Assembly (NCBI GenBank): GCA_002433675.1
Contig: DJIP01000284.1
Coordinates: 1-12,166 of the forward strand
DNA length: 12,166 nt
From: Halomonas halophila
GTDB taxonomy: Bacteria > Pseudomonadota > Gammaproteobacteria > Pseudomonadales > Halomonadaceae
Reading direction: 5' to 3'
Of this stretch, positions 1 to 8,493 are shown piece after piece. Numbering within the stretch: position 1 is the first letter of the stretch; each line of letters starts with the position of its first letter. The position numbers and the translations under genes were made by a program. The notes under the pieces were generated by a model. That model did no database searches. It was given only the letters and a program-made list of their open reading frames with translations, and was not told the origin of the DNA.

Positions 1-2
1 CC

Positions 3-311
3 AACCTGGCCGCCTCCCACAGCAATGGACACATGCTCGGCTTCTGCCTCGGCCCACTGGACACCCACTGGGTCGAGCGAATGATGGCAGCCGCCTGCGA
101 TGATTCTCGCCCGGTGGTGCGTCCCGCTCGTCCCTGTCCGCTGTCGCTGTTCAGCCTGCTGCGACGGACTCCGACCCGAGCCCTGGGCGTCGAACGCACC
201 TGGTTCGATCGACTGGGAGGCTTCGACCCGTCGCTGGACCTGAGCGCGGTGGAGGACCTCGCCACTCGCCTCAAGGCCTGTCGCGCCAAGATGGTCGTAC
301 AGCGCGCCTGA
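3..311 (+). CDS. Probable family 2 glycosyltransferase, 3' end only
   Basis: The reading frame is open from the left edge and ends at TGA 309-311, leaving 102 C-terminal residues; the start lies outside the window. The part RTWFDRLGGFDPSL followed by VEDLATRLKA resembles the C-terminal half of GT-A-fold family 2 glycosyltransferases, where an aromatic-rich acceptor segment with GGFD precedes a conserved ED that supports catalysis. Such enzymes move a sugar from a nucleotide donor to a lipid, polysaccharide or protein acceptor in the cytoplasm. The N-terminal donor-binding region and DxD motif are not visible, so neither donor nor acceptor can be named. The frame stops 166 bases before typA, which has its own promoter, so the two are probably not one operon. 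The family call rests on a short motif and is moderate; a conserved protein of unknown function remains possible. Confidence 0.5.
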   Translation, partial: NLAASHSNGHMLGFCLGPLDTHWVERMMAAACDDSRPVVRPARPCPLSLFSLLRRTPTRALGVERTWFDRLGGFDPSLDLSAVEDLATRLKACRAKMVVQRA

Positions 312-440
312 GCGTCAGATCGTCCTTTCTGCCGATTTCGCCTACTTTTTTCGCCTCGCAGGTGCTTGATAGTTCAGCATCTTGAGGATCGATGCCGAGA
401 TTGGCGCCAACAAGGCTGGTCGTTGTCATCGCCCAGGCCC

Positions 441-446
441 TATAAT
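441..446 (+). promoter_or_regulatory. Sigma-70 -10 box of the typA promoter
   Basis: A perfect TATAAT lies 31 bases before the typA GTG start. Transcription from it would begin near 453 and give a leader of about 25 bases, just enough for the AGGA ribosome site at 467-470. No good -35 hexamer sits at the usual 16-18 base spacing: TTGTCA at 423-428 is only 12 bases upstream. The promoter call therefore rests on the -10 box and its position. The rest of 312-477 shows only a T6 run at 346-351 without a preceding stem. Confidence 0.6.
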
Positions 447-477
447 GCTGCCCCACTTTTTCCAGCAGGATCCCGTC

Positions 478-2304
<1,827 letters not shown>

Positions 2305-2327
2305 GCGCTACGTTTCTCGCTCCATCG

Positions 2328-2358
2328 ATGCCCGCCTCTCAATGGCGGGCATTTTTTT
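2328..2358 (+). terminator. Rho-independent terminator of typA
   Basis: ATGCCCGCC (2328-2336) pairs perfectly with GGCGGGCAT (2344-2352) around a 7-base loop, and T7 (2352-2358) follows directly. It begins 24 bases after the typA stop codon and is a textbook intrinsic terminator on the plus strand. Confidence 0.93.
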
Positions 2359-2381
2359 GCGGCAAATGAATACGCAGCACT

Positions 2382-2417
2382 ATCGATGCCCGGCTCCCCT
2401 CGCAATGGCGGGCATCG
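2382..2417 (+). repeat. Degenerate second copy of the typA terminator hairpin
   Basis: The 11-mer ATCGATGCCCG (2324-2334) recurs at 2382-2392, and the 13-mer CAATGGCGGGCAT (2340-2352) recurs at 2403-2415. The second unit still folds: CGATGCCCG (2384-2392) pairs with CGGGCATCG (2409-2417) around a 16-base loop. No T-run follows it, so it is unlikely to terminate efficiently on the plus strand. It looks like a duplication of the terminator that has since diverged, or a member of a local hairpin repeat family. It lies about 95 bases before the start of the peptidase gene. Confidence 0.75.
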
Positions 2418-2512
2418 TCGTTTGCGAGTGGAGACATCAGCCTTTTGGGTGAGGGCGGCGCCACGGCAGGACTGAACTATCCTTTGGTGACCACTCAGCA
2501 AGGAGTCTCACC

Positions 2513-3778
2513 ATGGCCGCCCGACGCTTCATCGCCTTACTGTCCCTGCTGCCAGCGTTTGCACTGGCATCGCCATCCCCCGATGACACCCTGCTCGCGA
2601 ACGCCGAGCAGGAACGTCCGGCCTTTCTCGACACCCTGAAGACGCTGGTCAACCTCGACTCCGGTACCGGCGATGTCGACGACCTCGCTCGCGTCGAGGC
2701 GCTATTGCAGGAGCGTCTCGTCGGACTCGGCTTCGCGGTCGAACAGCACCCTGCCGAGGCCTTCGGCGGCAACACGCTGGTGGCACGACACCAGGGTAGC
2801 GGCGATGCCGATCTCATGCTGATGATCCACTACGACACCGTATTTTCCTCAGGCACCGTGGCAAAGCGCCCCTTTTCCAGCGACGCCTCCAGGGCCTATG
2901 GACCCGGCGTCGGCGACGCCAAGGGCGGCATCGCGGTCATCCTGCATAGCCTTGGCCTGCTCGATGACCTCGAGCTCTCGCCCTGGGGTACCCTGACCGT
3001 GGTGTTCAATCCCGACGAGGAAAAAGGCTCCTTTGGGTCCCGCGAGCTGATCGCCGAACTGGCCAGCGAACAGGACGCGGTCCTGTCCTTCGAGCCCACC
3101 CTGGGCAAGCCCGGCGAGTCGGCGGTCACTACCGTGACCAAGGGCATCAACTACGCCTTTCTCGAGGTCGAGGGACGAGCCTCCCACGCCGGCGGTGCCC
3201 CCGAGGAAGGCCGCAATGCGGTGATGGAGCTGGCCCACCAGTTGCTCCAGCTCGATGACCTTGGCGACAGCGACAAGGGCACGACCCTCAACTGGACCAT
3301 TGTCGAGGGAGGAACCAAGCGCAATATCATCCCGGATTCGGCCCGGGCCGAAGGCGACATGCGCTACTTCGACCATACCGAGTACGAGCGCGTCATGGCC
3401 GAAGCCGAGGAAATCATCGCCGAGCAGCGAGTTCCGGATACCCAGGTTGCGTTTCGACTCGAGCGCGGGCGCCCGCCACTGCCGCCAAACCCGGCCACCG
3501 AGCAACTGGCGGCCCTCGCCCAATCGATCTACCGCCAGGAACTCGACCAGACGCTCGCCCTGGCCGAGATCGGCGGAGGCACCGATGCGGGCTATGCCTA
3601 CGATCCCGAAACCGGCCAACCCGCGGTGCTGGAATCCCTTGGTCTGGTAGGGGGTCGCTACCACAGCGACGAGGAATTCATCGAGCTCGACAGCATCGTG
3701 CCACGACTCTATCTGGCCACACGCCTGATCCAGGAACTTTCCGAGCCGAGCGCTGCCACAGTTGATGCAGACCGATAA
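2513..3778 (+). CDS. Exported M20 metallopeptidase, glutamate carboxypeptidase (CPG2) type
   Basis: The 421-residue product matches the size of carboxypeptidase G2 (about 415), a di-zinc enzyme that removes C-terminal glutamate from folates and other N-acyl glutamates. A signal peptide is clear: a basic start, a hydrophobic stretch and a likely cut after AFALA at residue 19, so the enzyme should act in the periplasm. The M20 metal and catalytic residues are all present: His106 and Asp108 in MIHYDT, Asp135 in GVGDAKGG, Glu169-Glu170 in NPDEEKGS (general base and ligand), Glu194 in SFEP and His384 in RYHSDEE. GRASHAGG with His225 marks the dimerisation domain. The start has AAGGAG at 2500-2505 with 7 bases of spacing. 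No strong promoter was seen in 2418-2499. The substrate cannot be fixed from sequence; another N-acyl amino acid or a dipeptide is possible. Confidence 0.88.
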   Translation: MAARRFIALLSLLPAFALASPSPDDTLLANAEQERPAFLDTLKTLVNLDSGTGDVDDLARVEALLQERLVGLGFAVEQHPAEAFGGNTLVARHQGSGDADLMLMIHYDTVFSSGTVAKRPFSSDASRAYGPGVGDAKGGIAVILHSLGLLDDLELSPWGTLTVVFNPDEEKGSFGSRELIAELASEQDAVLSFEPTLGKPGESAVTTVTKGINYAFLEVEGRASHAGGAPEEGRNAVMELAHQLLQLDDLGDSDKGTTLNWTIVEGGTKRNIIPDSARAEGDMRYFDHTEYERVMAEAEEIIAEQRVPDTQVAFRLERGRPPLPPNPATEQLAALAQSIYRQELDQTLALAEIGGGTDAGYAYDPETGQPAVLESLGLVGGRYHSDEEFIELDSIVPRLYLATRLIQELSEPSAATVDADR

Positions 3779-3864
3779 CCGTTAGGGGTAAAGACGGCGA
3801 CCGCCCTAGTTGCGGTCTATGCTAATGGGGCACCGTCATCCTTCGCGAACAAGGAGATACGCGA

Positions 3865-4170
3865 ATGCACAAGCACGTCGAATGGGATGATCCCGGCGCA
3901 GACAGCGTTCAGCGCTACTTCGCCGACAAGCCCGACGAATACCCCACCGCCCACGTCGGCAGTATCATCGCCGGCCGCTACCATGGCTATTCGGTCAGGG
4001 TCAGGGTGGAAGCCAGGGTCGACGACGACACCGCCAGCATCGGTGACGTGGTGGCCCTGATCTCCGTGCGCACAGGCGAGCGCACCAAGAATATCGGCGA
4101 CCTGTCGATCGGCGATACCGTACGTCTTGGCGACGATCACCGCGCCCTGGCTCCCCATACCAGCAGCTGA
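3865..4170 (+). CDS. Hypothetical protein, 101 residues
   Basis: I do not recognise this protein. It is supported as a gene by an excellent ribosome site (AAGGAG at 3851-3856, 8 bases before ATG) and by neighbour-like GC-rich codon use. It is acidic (17 Asp/Glu against 12 Lys/Arg), has six histidines, no cysteine, no signal peptide and no membrane segment. The second half alternates hydrophobic and polar residues, as in SVRVRVEARV, and carries two similar units, IGDLS and IGDTV, which suggests a small beta-rich cytoplasmic domain. It begins 86 bases after the peptidase stop codon and ends 170 bases before the NSS transporter start, on the same strand. Co-transcription with the peptidase is possible but unproven. 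A weak -10-like TATGCTAAT at 3818-3826 lacks a matching -35. Confidence 0.8.
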   Translation: MHKHVEWDDPGADSVQRYFADKPDEYPTAHVGSIIAGRYHGYSVRVRVEARVDDDTASIGDVVALISVRTGERTKNIGDLSIGDTVRLGDDHRALAPHTSS

Positions 4171-4266
4171 CGACGAGTTCCAGAACCCGCCAGTGACGGA
4201 AACCCGTCCCGCCAACGCCTGCTAAACGCATCGCCCCTAGTCAGGCGCCATGGTTGTATCGCAAAG

Positions 4267-4329
4267 TTGACATGTCAGACCGGGCCTCGGCCCGGTCAGC
4301 CATTACCGCGTCTCGACGCCGACATGTCG
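4267..4329 (+). promoter_or_regulatory. Candidate regulatory region before the NSS transporter
   Basis: The palindromic octamer GACATGTC occurs twice, at 4269-4276 and 4321-4328, 52 bases apart; the second sits in the 10-base palindrome CGACATGTCG. Between them GACCGGGCC (4278-4286) is inverted as GGCCCGGTC (4289-4297), a 9-base-pair GC hairpin or dyad. The first octamer overlaps a perfect TTGACA (-35-like, 4267-4272), but no -10 box lies 16-18 bases beyond it. The arrangement could be a pair of operator half-sites or a leader structure. It is noted as a candidate only. Confidence 0.35.
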
Positions 4330-4340
4330 ACGGAAGCCCC

Positions 4341-5786
4341 ATGAGCAGCGATAACATCTGGACCCACAAAGGCACCTTCCTGCTGGCCGCTGTCGGCTCG
4401 GCGGTGGGCCTGGGTAACCTCTGGCGCTTTCCCTATCTGGCCGGCGAGCACGGCGGTGGCGCCTTTCTGCTGGTCTATGTGCTGTGCGTCTTTGCCGTCG
4501 GCATCCCGATCTTGATCGCCGAGATCATGCTAGGGCGCAACAGCCGCCGCTGCCCGATCATGGGCATGCGCTTTCTCACCCGTTGTCATCGCACCTCCCG
4601 CGCCTGGGAGACCATCGGCTGGCTCGGTGGTCTGTCCGCGCTGCTGATCCTGAGCTTCTACTCGGTGATCAGCGGCTGGGCGCTGCACTATCTCGGTGAG
4701 ATGCTGACCGGGTCGCTGCGCGACGCCGACGCCGCCATGCTGGCCGACAACTTTGCCAGCCTGATCGCCTCTCCGCTGAAGCTGACGCTCTACCACACGC
4801 TGTTTCTCGCCATCTGCGCCTACATCGTCGCCCGTGGCGTCCACCGTGGACTGGAGAGCGCCCTGCGCATCCTGATGCCGACCCTGCTGGTCATTCTGCT
4901 GGTGGTGCTGTTCTACGCCGCGACAAGCGGCGATATGGCGGCGGCCAGTCGCTTCATGCTGTCCTTCTCGCTATCGGAGCTGAGTCTGGAAGGCTGGCTC
5001 GAGGCCATGGGGCAGTCGTTCTTCACGCTGAGCCTGGGAATGGGCGCGATCATGGCCTACGGCGCCTACATGCCCAGCGAGACCTCACTGACCCTGACCG
5101 CCTTCGCCATCGCCCTGATCGACACCTTGGTGGCGGTGATCGCGGGGCTGGCGATCTTCGCCCTGGTGTTCGGTGCGGGGCTGGCCGCCGACGAAGGGCC
5201 GGGACTGATGTTCGTGTCACTGCCGCTGGCGTTTTCCGTCATGCCTTCGGGCTCGCTGGTTGGCGCCATCTTCTTCGTACTGGTACTGGGGGCCGCGATC
5301 AGCTCGGCCATCTCGCTGATCGAGCCGGTCGCGGCCTATCTGGTCGAGCGCTTCGACCTCAGTCGCGTACTGGCGGTGGCCCTGGTGTCGGTGCTGGCCT
5401 GGGGGCTGGGGCTCGCCACGGTGGCGAGTTTCAACGTCTGGGCCGAGGCCAGCCCCGTGCATGACGTGTTCGGGCGCAGCGCCTTCGCCGTGCTGGAACT
5501 GGTGACCCACATCACGCTGCCCCTTTGCGGCCTGCTGGTGGCGCTGTTCGCCGGCTGGTCGCTGACCCAGTCCGAATCGATGAAGGAAATGCACACCCGC
5601 TCGAGCTGGCTCAGGCTATGGCGTTTTCTGGTGCGCTTCATCGCGCCGACCGGGGTCGCCTTCGTCTTTCTGCGCGCCCTGCCCTATGTCCAGGGCTACT
5701 GGCTGCCGACCATCGGCGCCTGCGTACTGGTGGGCGCCTTTGCGGCCTACCGGCTGATGGCCGAGCAGCACGCCGCCAGCGGCTGA
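4341..5786 (+). CDS. Sodium-dependent transporter, NSS/SNF family
   Basis: NSS (neurotransmitter:sodium symporter) proteins of the LeuT fold use the Na+ gradient to import amino acids or related small amines across the inner membrane. The product has 481 residues with about 11-12 hydrophobic segments. The TM1 signature GSAVGLGNLWRFP (19-31) matches the LeuT Na+ and substrate site, including the Asn at position 26. TM6 has FFTLSLGMGAIMAYG (around 226-240), the broken-helix motif. TM8 has AAISSAISLIEP, which keeps small and hydroxyl residues at the Na2 site. The ATG at 4341 is preferred because it puts the usual short tail before TM1 and has GGAAG at 4332-4336, though with only 4 bases of spacing. 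An in-frame ATG at 4254 would add a 29-residue basic extension untypical of the family. livG begins 90 bases downstream on the same strand. The substrate is unknown. Confidence 0.9.
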   Translation: MSSDNIWTHKGTFLLAAVGSAVGLGNLWRFPYLAGEHGGGAFLLVYVLCVFAVGIPILIAEIMLGRNSRRCPIMGMRFLTRCHRTSRAWETIGWLGGLSALLILSFYSVISGWALHYLGEMLTGSLRDADAAMLADNFASLIASPLKLTLYHTLFLAICAYIVARGVHRGLESALRILMPTLLVILLVVLFYAATSGDMAAASRFMLSFSLSELSLEGWLEAMGQSFFTLSLGMGAIMAYGAYMPSETSLTLTAFAIALIDTLVAVIAGLAIFALVFGAGLAADEGPGLMFVSLPLAFSVMPSGSLVGAIFFVLVLGAAISSAISLIEPVAAYLVERFDLSRVLAVALVSVLAWGLGLATVASFNVWAEASPVHDVFGRSAFAVLELVTHITLPLCGLLVALFAGWSLTQSESMKEMHTRSSWLRLWRFLVRFIAPTGVAFVFLRALPYVQGYWLPTIGACVLVGAFAAYRLMAEQHAASG

Positions 5787-5803
5787 ACAGCGCCGGGAAG
5801 CCC

Positions 5804-5863
5804 GACAACCAAGACAGCACGTACACCAACAACACCAGACGCAACAACGACAATAGACAACAC
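5804..5863 (+). promoter_or_regulatory. CA-rich, unstructured leader before livG
   Basis: This stretch of about 60 bases contains only two T and is dominated by CAA, ACC and GAC units, for example CACCAACAACACCAG. It contrasts sharply with the GC-rich surroundings and ends 13 bases before the livG ATG, whose own Shine-Dalgarno (GGGA, 5867-5870) is weak. CA-rich leaders of amino-acid ABC transporter mRNAs are known targets of the small RNA GcvB in enterobacteria, and A-rich AAnAAnAA motifs are bound by Hfq/Crc in pseudomonads. Assigning either here is inference. It may also act simply as a translation enhancer. Confidence 0.4.
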
Positions 5864-5876
5864 GGCGGGACCCAAG

Positions 5877-6647
5877 ATGTCAGCCATCATCGATGTACGA
5901 CACGTCAACAAGGCCTTCGGCGGCCTTCACGTCATCAACGACTGTTCGATTCAGGTCGAGGAAGGCTCGGTCACCGGCCTGATTGGCCCCAACGGCGCGG
6001 GCAAGTCGACCCTGTTCAACATCATCGCAGGCGCCCTGCCGCTGGATTCCGGCCAGATCCTGCTGGATGGCGAGGACATCACCAATCGCCCGGCCAACGA
6101 GCTGTTTCACAAGGGCCTGTTGCGCACCTTCCAGATCGCCCACGAGTTCTCCCAGCTCACCGCCCTGGAAAACCTGATGATGGTGCCCCCGGACCAGCCC
6201 GGGGAGTCCCTGGCCAAGGCCTGGTTCGCGCCGAAGGCGGTGCGAGCACAGGAGGCCGAGGTCAAGCGCCGGGCCCAGGAGGTGATCGAGTTCATCGGCC
6301 TCAATCATGTACGCAACGAGCTGGCCGGCAACCTCTCCGGCGGCCAGAAGAAGCTTCTGGAGCTCGGTCGCACCATGATGACCGACGCCCGGGTGGTGCT
6401 GCTCGACGAGATCGCCGCCGGGGTCAACCGCACCCTGCTGGGGGATCTGATCGGCAATATCGAGCGGATGAACCGCGAGTTCGGCTACACCTTCCTGGTC
6501 ATCGAGCACGACATGGACATGATCGCCAGGCTGTGCGATCCGGTGATCGTGCTGGCCCAGGGCTCGGTGATGGTCGAGGGCTCGATCGAGGAGATCCAGA
6601 ACAACCCCGAGGTCATCGAGGCCTATTTCGGCGCCGGCGCGGCCTGA
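5877..6647 (+). CDS. livG: Branched-chain amino-acid ABC transporter ATPase, LivG type
   Basis: This is one of the two cytoplasmic ATPases that drive a HAAT-family importer for branched-chain or other hydrophobic amino acids. The 256 residues carry Walker A GPNGAGKST (37-45), Q-loop Gln86 in RTFQIAHEF, signature LSGGQ (153-157), Walker B VVLLDE (173-178) and His211 in the switch VIEHDM. The long insert between Q-loop and signature and the AAGVN after Walker B are typical of LivG. The residue after the catalytic Glu178 is Ile instead of the usual Pro (DEI for DEP), which I associate with a LivG subfamily and not with loss of function. It starts at ATG 5877 with only a weak GGGA ribosome site. 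It is the first liv gene here, 90 bases after the NSS gene, and may share its transcript. The ligand depends on the binding protein and is not certain. Confidence 0.92.
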   Translation: MSAIIDVRHVNKAFGGLHVINDCSIQVEEGSVTGLIGPNGAGKSTLFNIIAGALPLDSGQILLDGEDITNRPANELFHKGLLRTFQIAHEFSQLTALENLMMVPPDQPGESLAKAWFAPKAVRAQEAEVKRRAQEVIEFIGLNHVRNELAGNLSGGQKKLLELGRTMMTDARVVLLDEIAAGVNRTLLGDLIGNIERMNREFGYTFLVIEHDMDMIARLCDPVIVLAQGSVMVEGSIEEIQNNPEVIEAYFGAGAA

Positions 6648-6667
6648 CCGCGGCCCGGCAACAGACA

Positions 6668-6704
6668 CCGCGCCACCCGGGGGCCCCTCCCGTTGCAGGC
6701 GCGG
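6668..6704 (+). other. GC-rich hairpin between livG and livF
   Basis: CCGCGCC (6668-6674) pairs with GGCGCGG (6698-6704); the loop itself contains the palindrome GGGGCCCC (6680-6687). There is no T-run after it, so it is not an intrinsic terminator. It lies in a 108-base gap, long for a liv operon, and could stabilise or separate the livG message from livFHM. Directly after it AACAACAA occurs at 6709-6716. Confidence 0.45.
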
Positions 6705-6755
6705 CGATAACAACAACCAGGGCGCGACAGGCGCTCTTATGCAGAGAACAGGACT

Positions 6756-7460
6756 ATGCCTCTACTCGATGCACGCGAGGTGCACGGCGGCTATGGCGGC
6801 ATGAACATCCTCAACGGGGTGGACATGGCCATCGAGGCCGACCAGATCGGCGTCATCGTCGGCCCCAACGGCGCCGGCAAGTCGACCATGCTCAAGGCCA
6901 TCTTCGGCCAGTTGAACGTGACCCAGGGCGATATCCTGCTGCGCGGTGAACCGATCCAGAACCTGCCCACCAACCGCCTGGTAGAACTGGGCATGGGCTT
7001 CGTGCCCCAGGAGCACAACGTCTTTCCCAGCCTGACGGTCAAGGAAAACCTCGAGATGGGGGCCTTCCTCAAGCCGGGAAACGTCAAGCGCATGCTGTCC
7101 AAGGTCTACGAATTCTTCCCGCCCCTTCACGAAAAGCGTCATCAGCCCGCCGGCGAGCTGTCCGGTGGCCAGCGCCAGATGGTGGCCATGGGCCGAGCGC
7201 TGATGGCCGAACCCGAACTGCTGCTGCTCGACGAGCCCACTGCAGGGCTGTCGCCCAAGTACATGTACGAGATCTTCGACCGGGTCAAGGAGGTCAACGC
7301 CGCCGGCGTCGGCATCCTGATGGTGGAGCAGAACGCCAAGCAGGCCCTGGCCATCGCCGACAAGGGCTTCGTGCTGGCCGCCGGCCAGAACCGCTTCACC
7401 GACACGGGGCAGGCGCTGCTTGCCGATCCTGACGTGGCCAAGAGCTTCCTCGGCGGCTGA
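6756..7460 (+). CDS. livF: Branched-chain amino-acid ABC transporter ATPase, LivF type
   Basis: This is the second cytoplasmic ATPase of the importer, expected to pair with LivG as a heterodimer under LivH and LivM. Its 234 residues match the usual LivF length. Walker A is GPNGAGKST (36-44), Q-loop Gln85 lies in GFVPQEHNVF, the signature is LSGGQ (135-139) and Walker B is LLLLDEP (155-161). At the switch position it has Gln192 in VEQN where most ABC ATPases have His; this is usual for LivF and is not a defect. The ATG at 6756 is supported by the family's N-terminus, but the nearest purine-rich site (AGGA, 6750-6753) is only 2 bases away, so initiation may be weak or rely on GAGA at 6744-6747. 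An ATG at 6739 is out of frame. livH follows after 28 bases. Confidence 0.93.
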   Translation: MPLLDAREVHGGYGGMNILNGVDMAIEADQIGVIVGPNGAGKSTMLKAIFGQLNVTQGDILLRGEPIQNLPTNRLVELGMGFVPQEHNVFPSLTVKENLEMGAFLKPGNVKRMLSKVYEFFPPLHEKRHQPAGELSGGQRQMVAMGRALMAEPELLLLDEPTAGLSPKYMYEIFDRVKEVNAAGVGILMVEQNAKQALAIADKGFVLAAGQNRFTDTGQALLADPDVAKSFLGG

Positions 7461-7488
7461 CGCCGAGTCCTAGCGCGGAGATATCGCC

Positions 7489-8493
7489 TTGAACGAATTT
7501 GTGTTCTTCATCAACAATGTGCTGATCGCCGGCAGCGTCACCGGGTCGATCTACGCCATCGGCGCGGTGGGCGTGACGCTGGTCTTCAGCATCATGCGCT
7601 TTGCCCACTTCGCCCACGCCGACATGATGACCTTCGGCGCCTTCATGGTGCTGCTGCTGGCGACGCTGTTCCCCCATGCCGGCGACGTCATCGGTGTGCC
7701 CACTGCCATCGTCATGCTGCCGCTGGCCATGGTGCTGACGGCGGCGCTGGCGGTGGGCATCGACAAGGCCTTCTACAAGCCGCTGCGTGCCCACGGCGTC
7801 AAGCCGATCGTGATGGTCATCGGCTCGCTCGGCGTGACCCTGATGCTGCAGGGCCTGATCCGGCTGTTCTCGGGCACCGGCGGCCAGAGCCTGTACGTCG
7901 ATGACCGCAAGGAGATCTTTCGCCTGGCGCTGCCCTTCGAGGGCGCCCGGGTGCCGGTGGTGATCACCGAACCGCAGATCTATCTGTTCGTGCTGACCCT
8001 GGTGGCGGTGATCGGGTTGCAGCTGTTTCTGTCGCGTACCCGGCTCGGCAAGGCCATGCGCGCCATGTCCGACAACCCGGACCTGGCCCGGGCGTCCGGC
8101 ATCAACACCAACACCATCGTCGCCGTGACCTGGGTGATCGTCGGTGGCCTGGCCGCCATCGCCGGCACCCTGCTGTCGATGGACGTGACCTTCAAGCCGG
8201 ACTTGAGCTTCCACCTGCTGCTGCCGATCTTCGCCGCCGCCATCGTCGGCGGTGTCGGTCACCCCTTCGGCGCCATCGCCGGCGGCTTCGTGGTGGGCTT
8301 CGCCGAGACCCTGGCGGTATTCAACTGGCGGGTGCTGCTGCGGCCCTTCAGCGACAGCCTGCCCGAGTGGCTCGAGCTGCCCAGTAACCTGGCCTTCGTC
8401 GGCACCGAGTACAAGATCGTGGTGCCCTTCTTCATCCTCGTCGCCATCCTGGTGTGGCGCCCCACCGGCATCTTCAAGGGCAAGGTGATCTGA
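7489..8493 (+). CDS. livH: Branched-chain amino-acid ABC transporter permease, LivH type
   Basis: This is one of the two inner-membrane permeases forming the translocation path. The 334 residues contain about eight hydrophobic segments. The cytoplasmic coupling loop SRTRLGKAM to RASGIN (182-206) is the LivH equivalent of the EAA motif that contacts the ATPases, and GGVGHPFGAIAGGF (254-267) is the conserved late glycine-rich helix. It starts with TTG at 7489, supported by GGAG at 7477-7480 with 8 bases of spacing and by the typical short LivH N-terminus. Its TGA stop (8491-8493) overlaps the livM ATG by one base, so the two permeases are probably translationally coupled. It is somewhat longer than E. 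coli LivH (about 308), partly through an acidic segment near 285-307. Confidence 0.92.
   Translation: MNEFVFFINNVLIAGSVTGSIYAIGAVGVTLVFSIMRFAHFAHADMMTFGAFMVLLLATLFPHAGDVIGVPTAIVMLPLAMVLTAALAVGIDKAFYKPLRAHGVKPIVMVIGSLGVTLMLQGLIRLFSGTGGQSLYVDDRKEIFRLALPFEGARVPVVITEPQIYLFVLTLVAVIGLQLFLSRTRLGKAMRAMSDNPDLARASGINTNTIVAVTWVIVGGLAAIAGTLLSMDVTFKPDLSFHLLLPIFAAAIVGGVGHPFGAIAGGFVVGFAETLAVFNWRVLLRPFSDSLPEWLELPSNLAFVGTEYKIVVPFFILVAILVWRPTGIFKGKVI

Noticed and set aside
346..351. T6 run after the glycosyltransferase as a terminator
   Set aside because: No GC-rich inverted repeat precedes it; only a short direct repeat TTTCGCCT (336-343 and 349-356) is present.
3778..3816. Possible hairpin between the peptidase and the 101-residue gene (TAGGG with CCCTA)
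   Set aside because: The stem competes with a GGCG/CGCC pairing, needs wobble pairs to extend and has no T-run; too weak to call.
4267..4272. TTGACA as the -35 of a standard sigma-70 promoter for the NSS gene
   Set aside because: The 16-18 base spacing leads to GGCCCGGT sequence with no -10 box; it is kept only as part of a candidate regulatory region.
6739..6741. ATG upstream of livF as its start
   Set aside because: It is out of frame with livF, so the ATG at 6756 is used despite the short ribosome-site spacing.
5525..6949. A 474-residue open frame spanning the NSS end, livG and the start of livF
   Set aside because: It is out of frame with three well-supported genes, is rich in Arg/Gly/Pro/His and shows no domain; long spurious frames are expected at this GC content.
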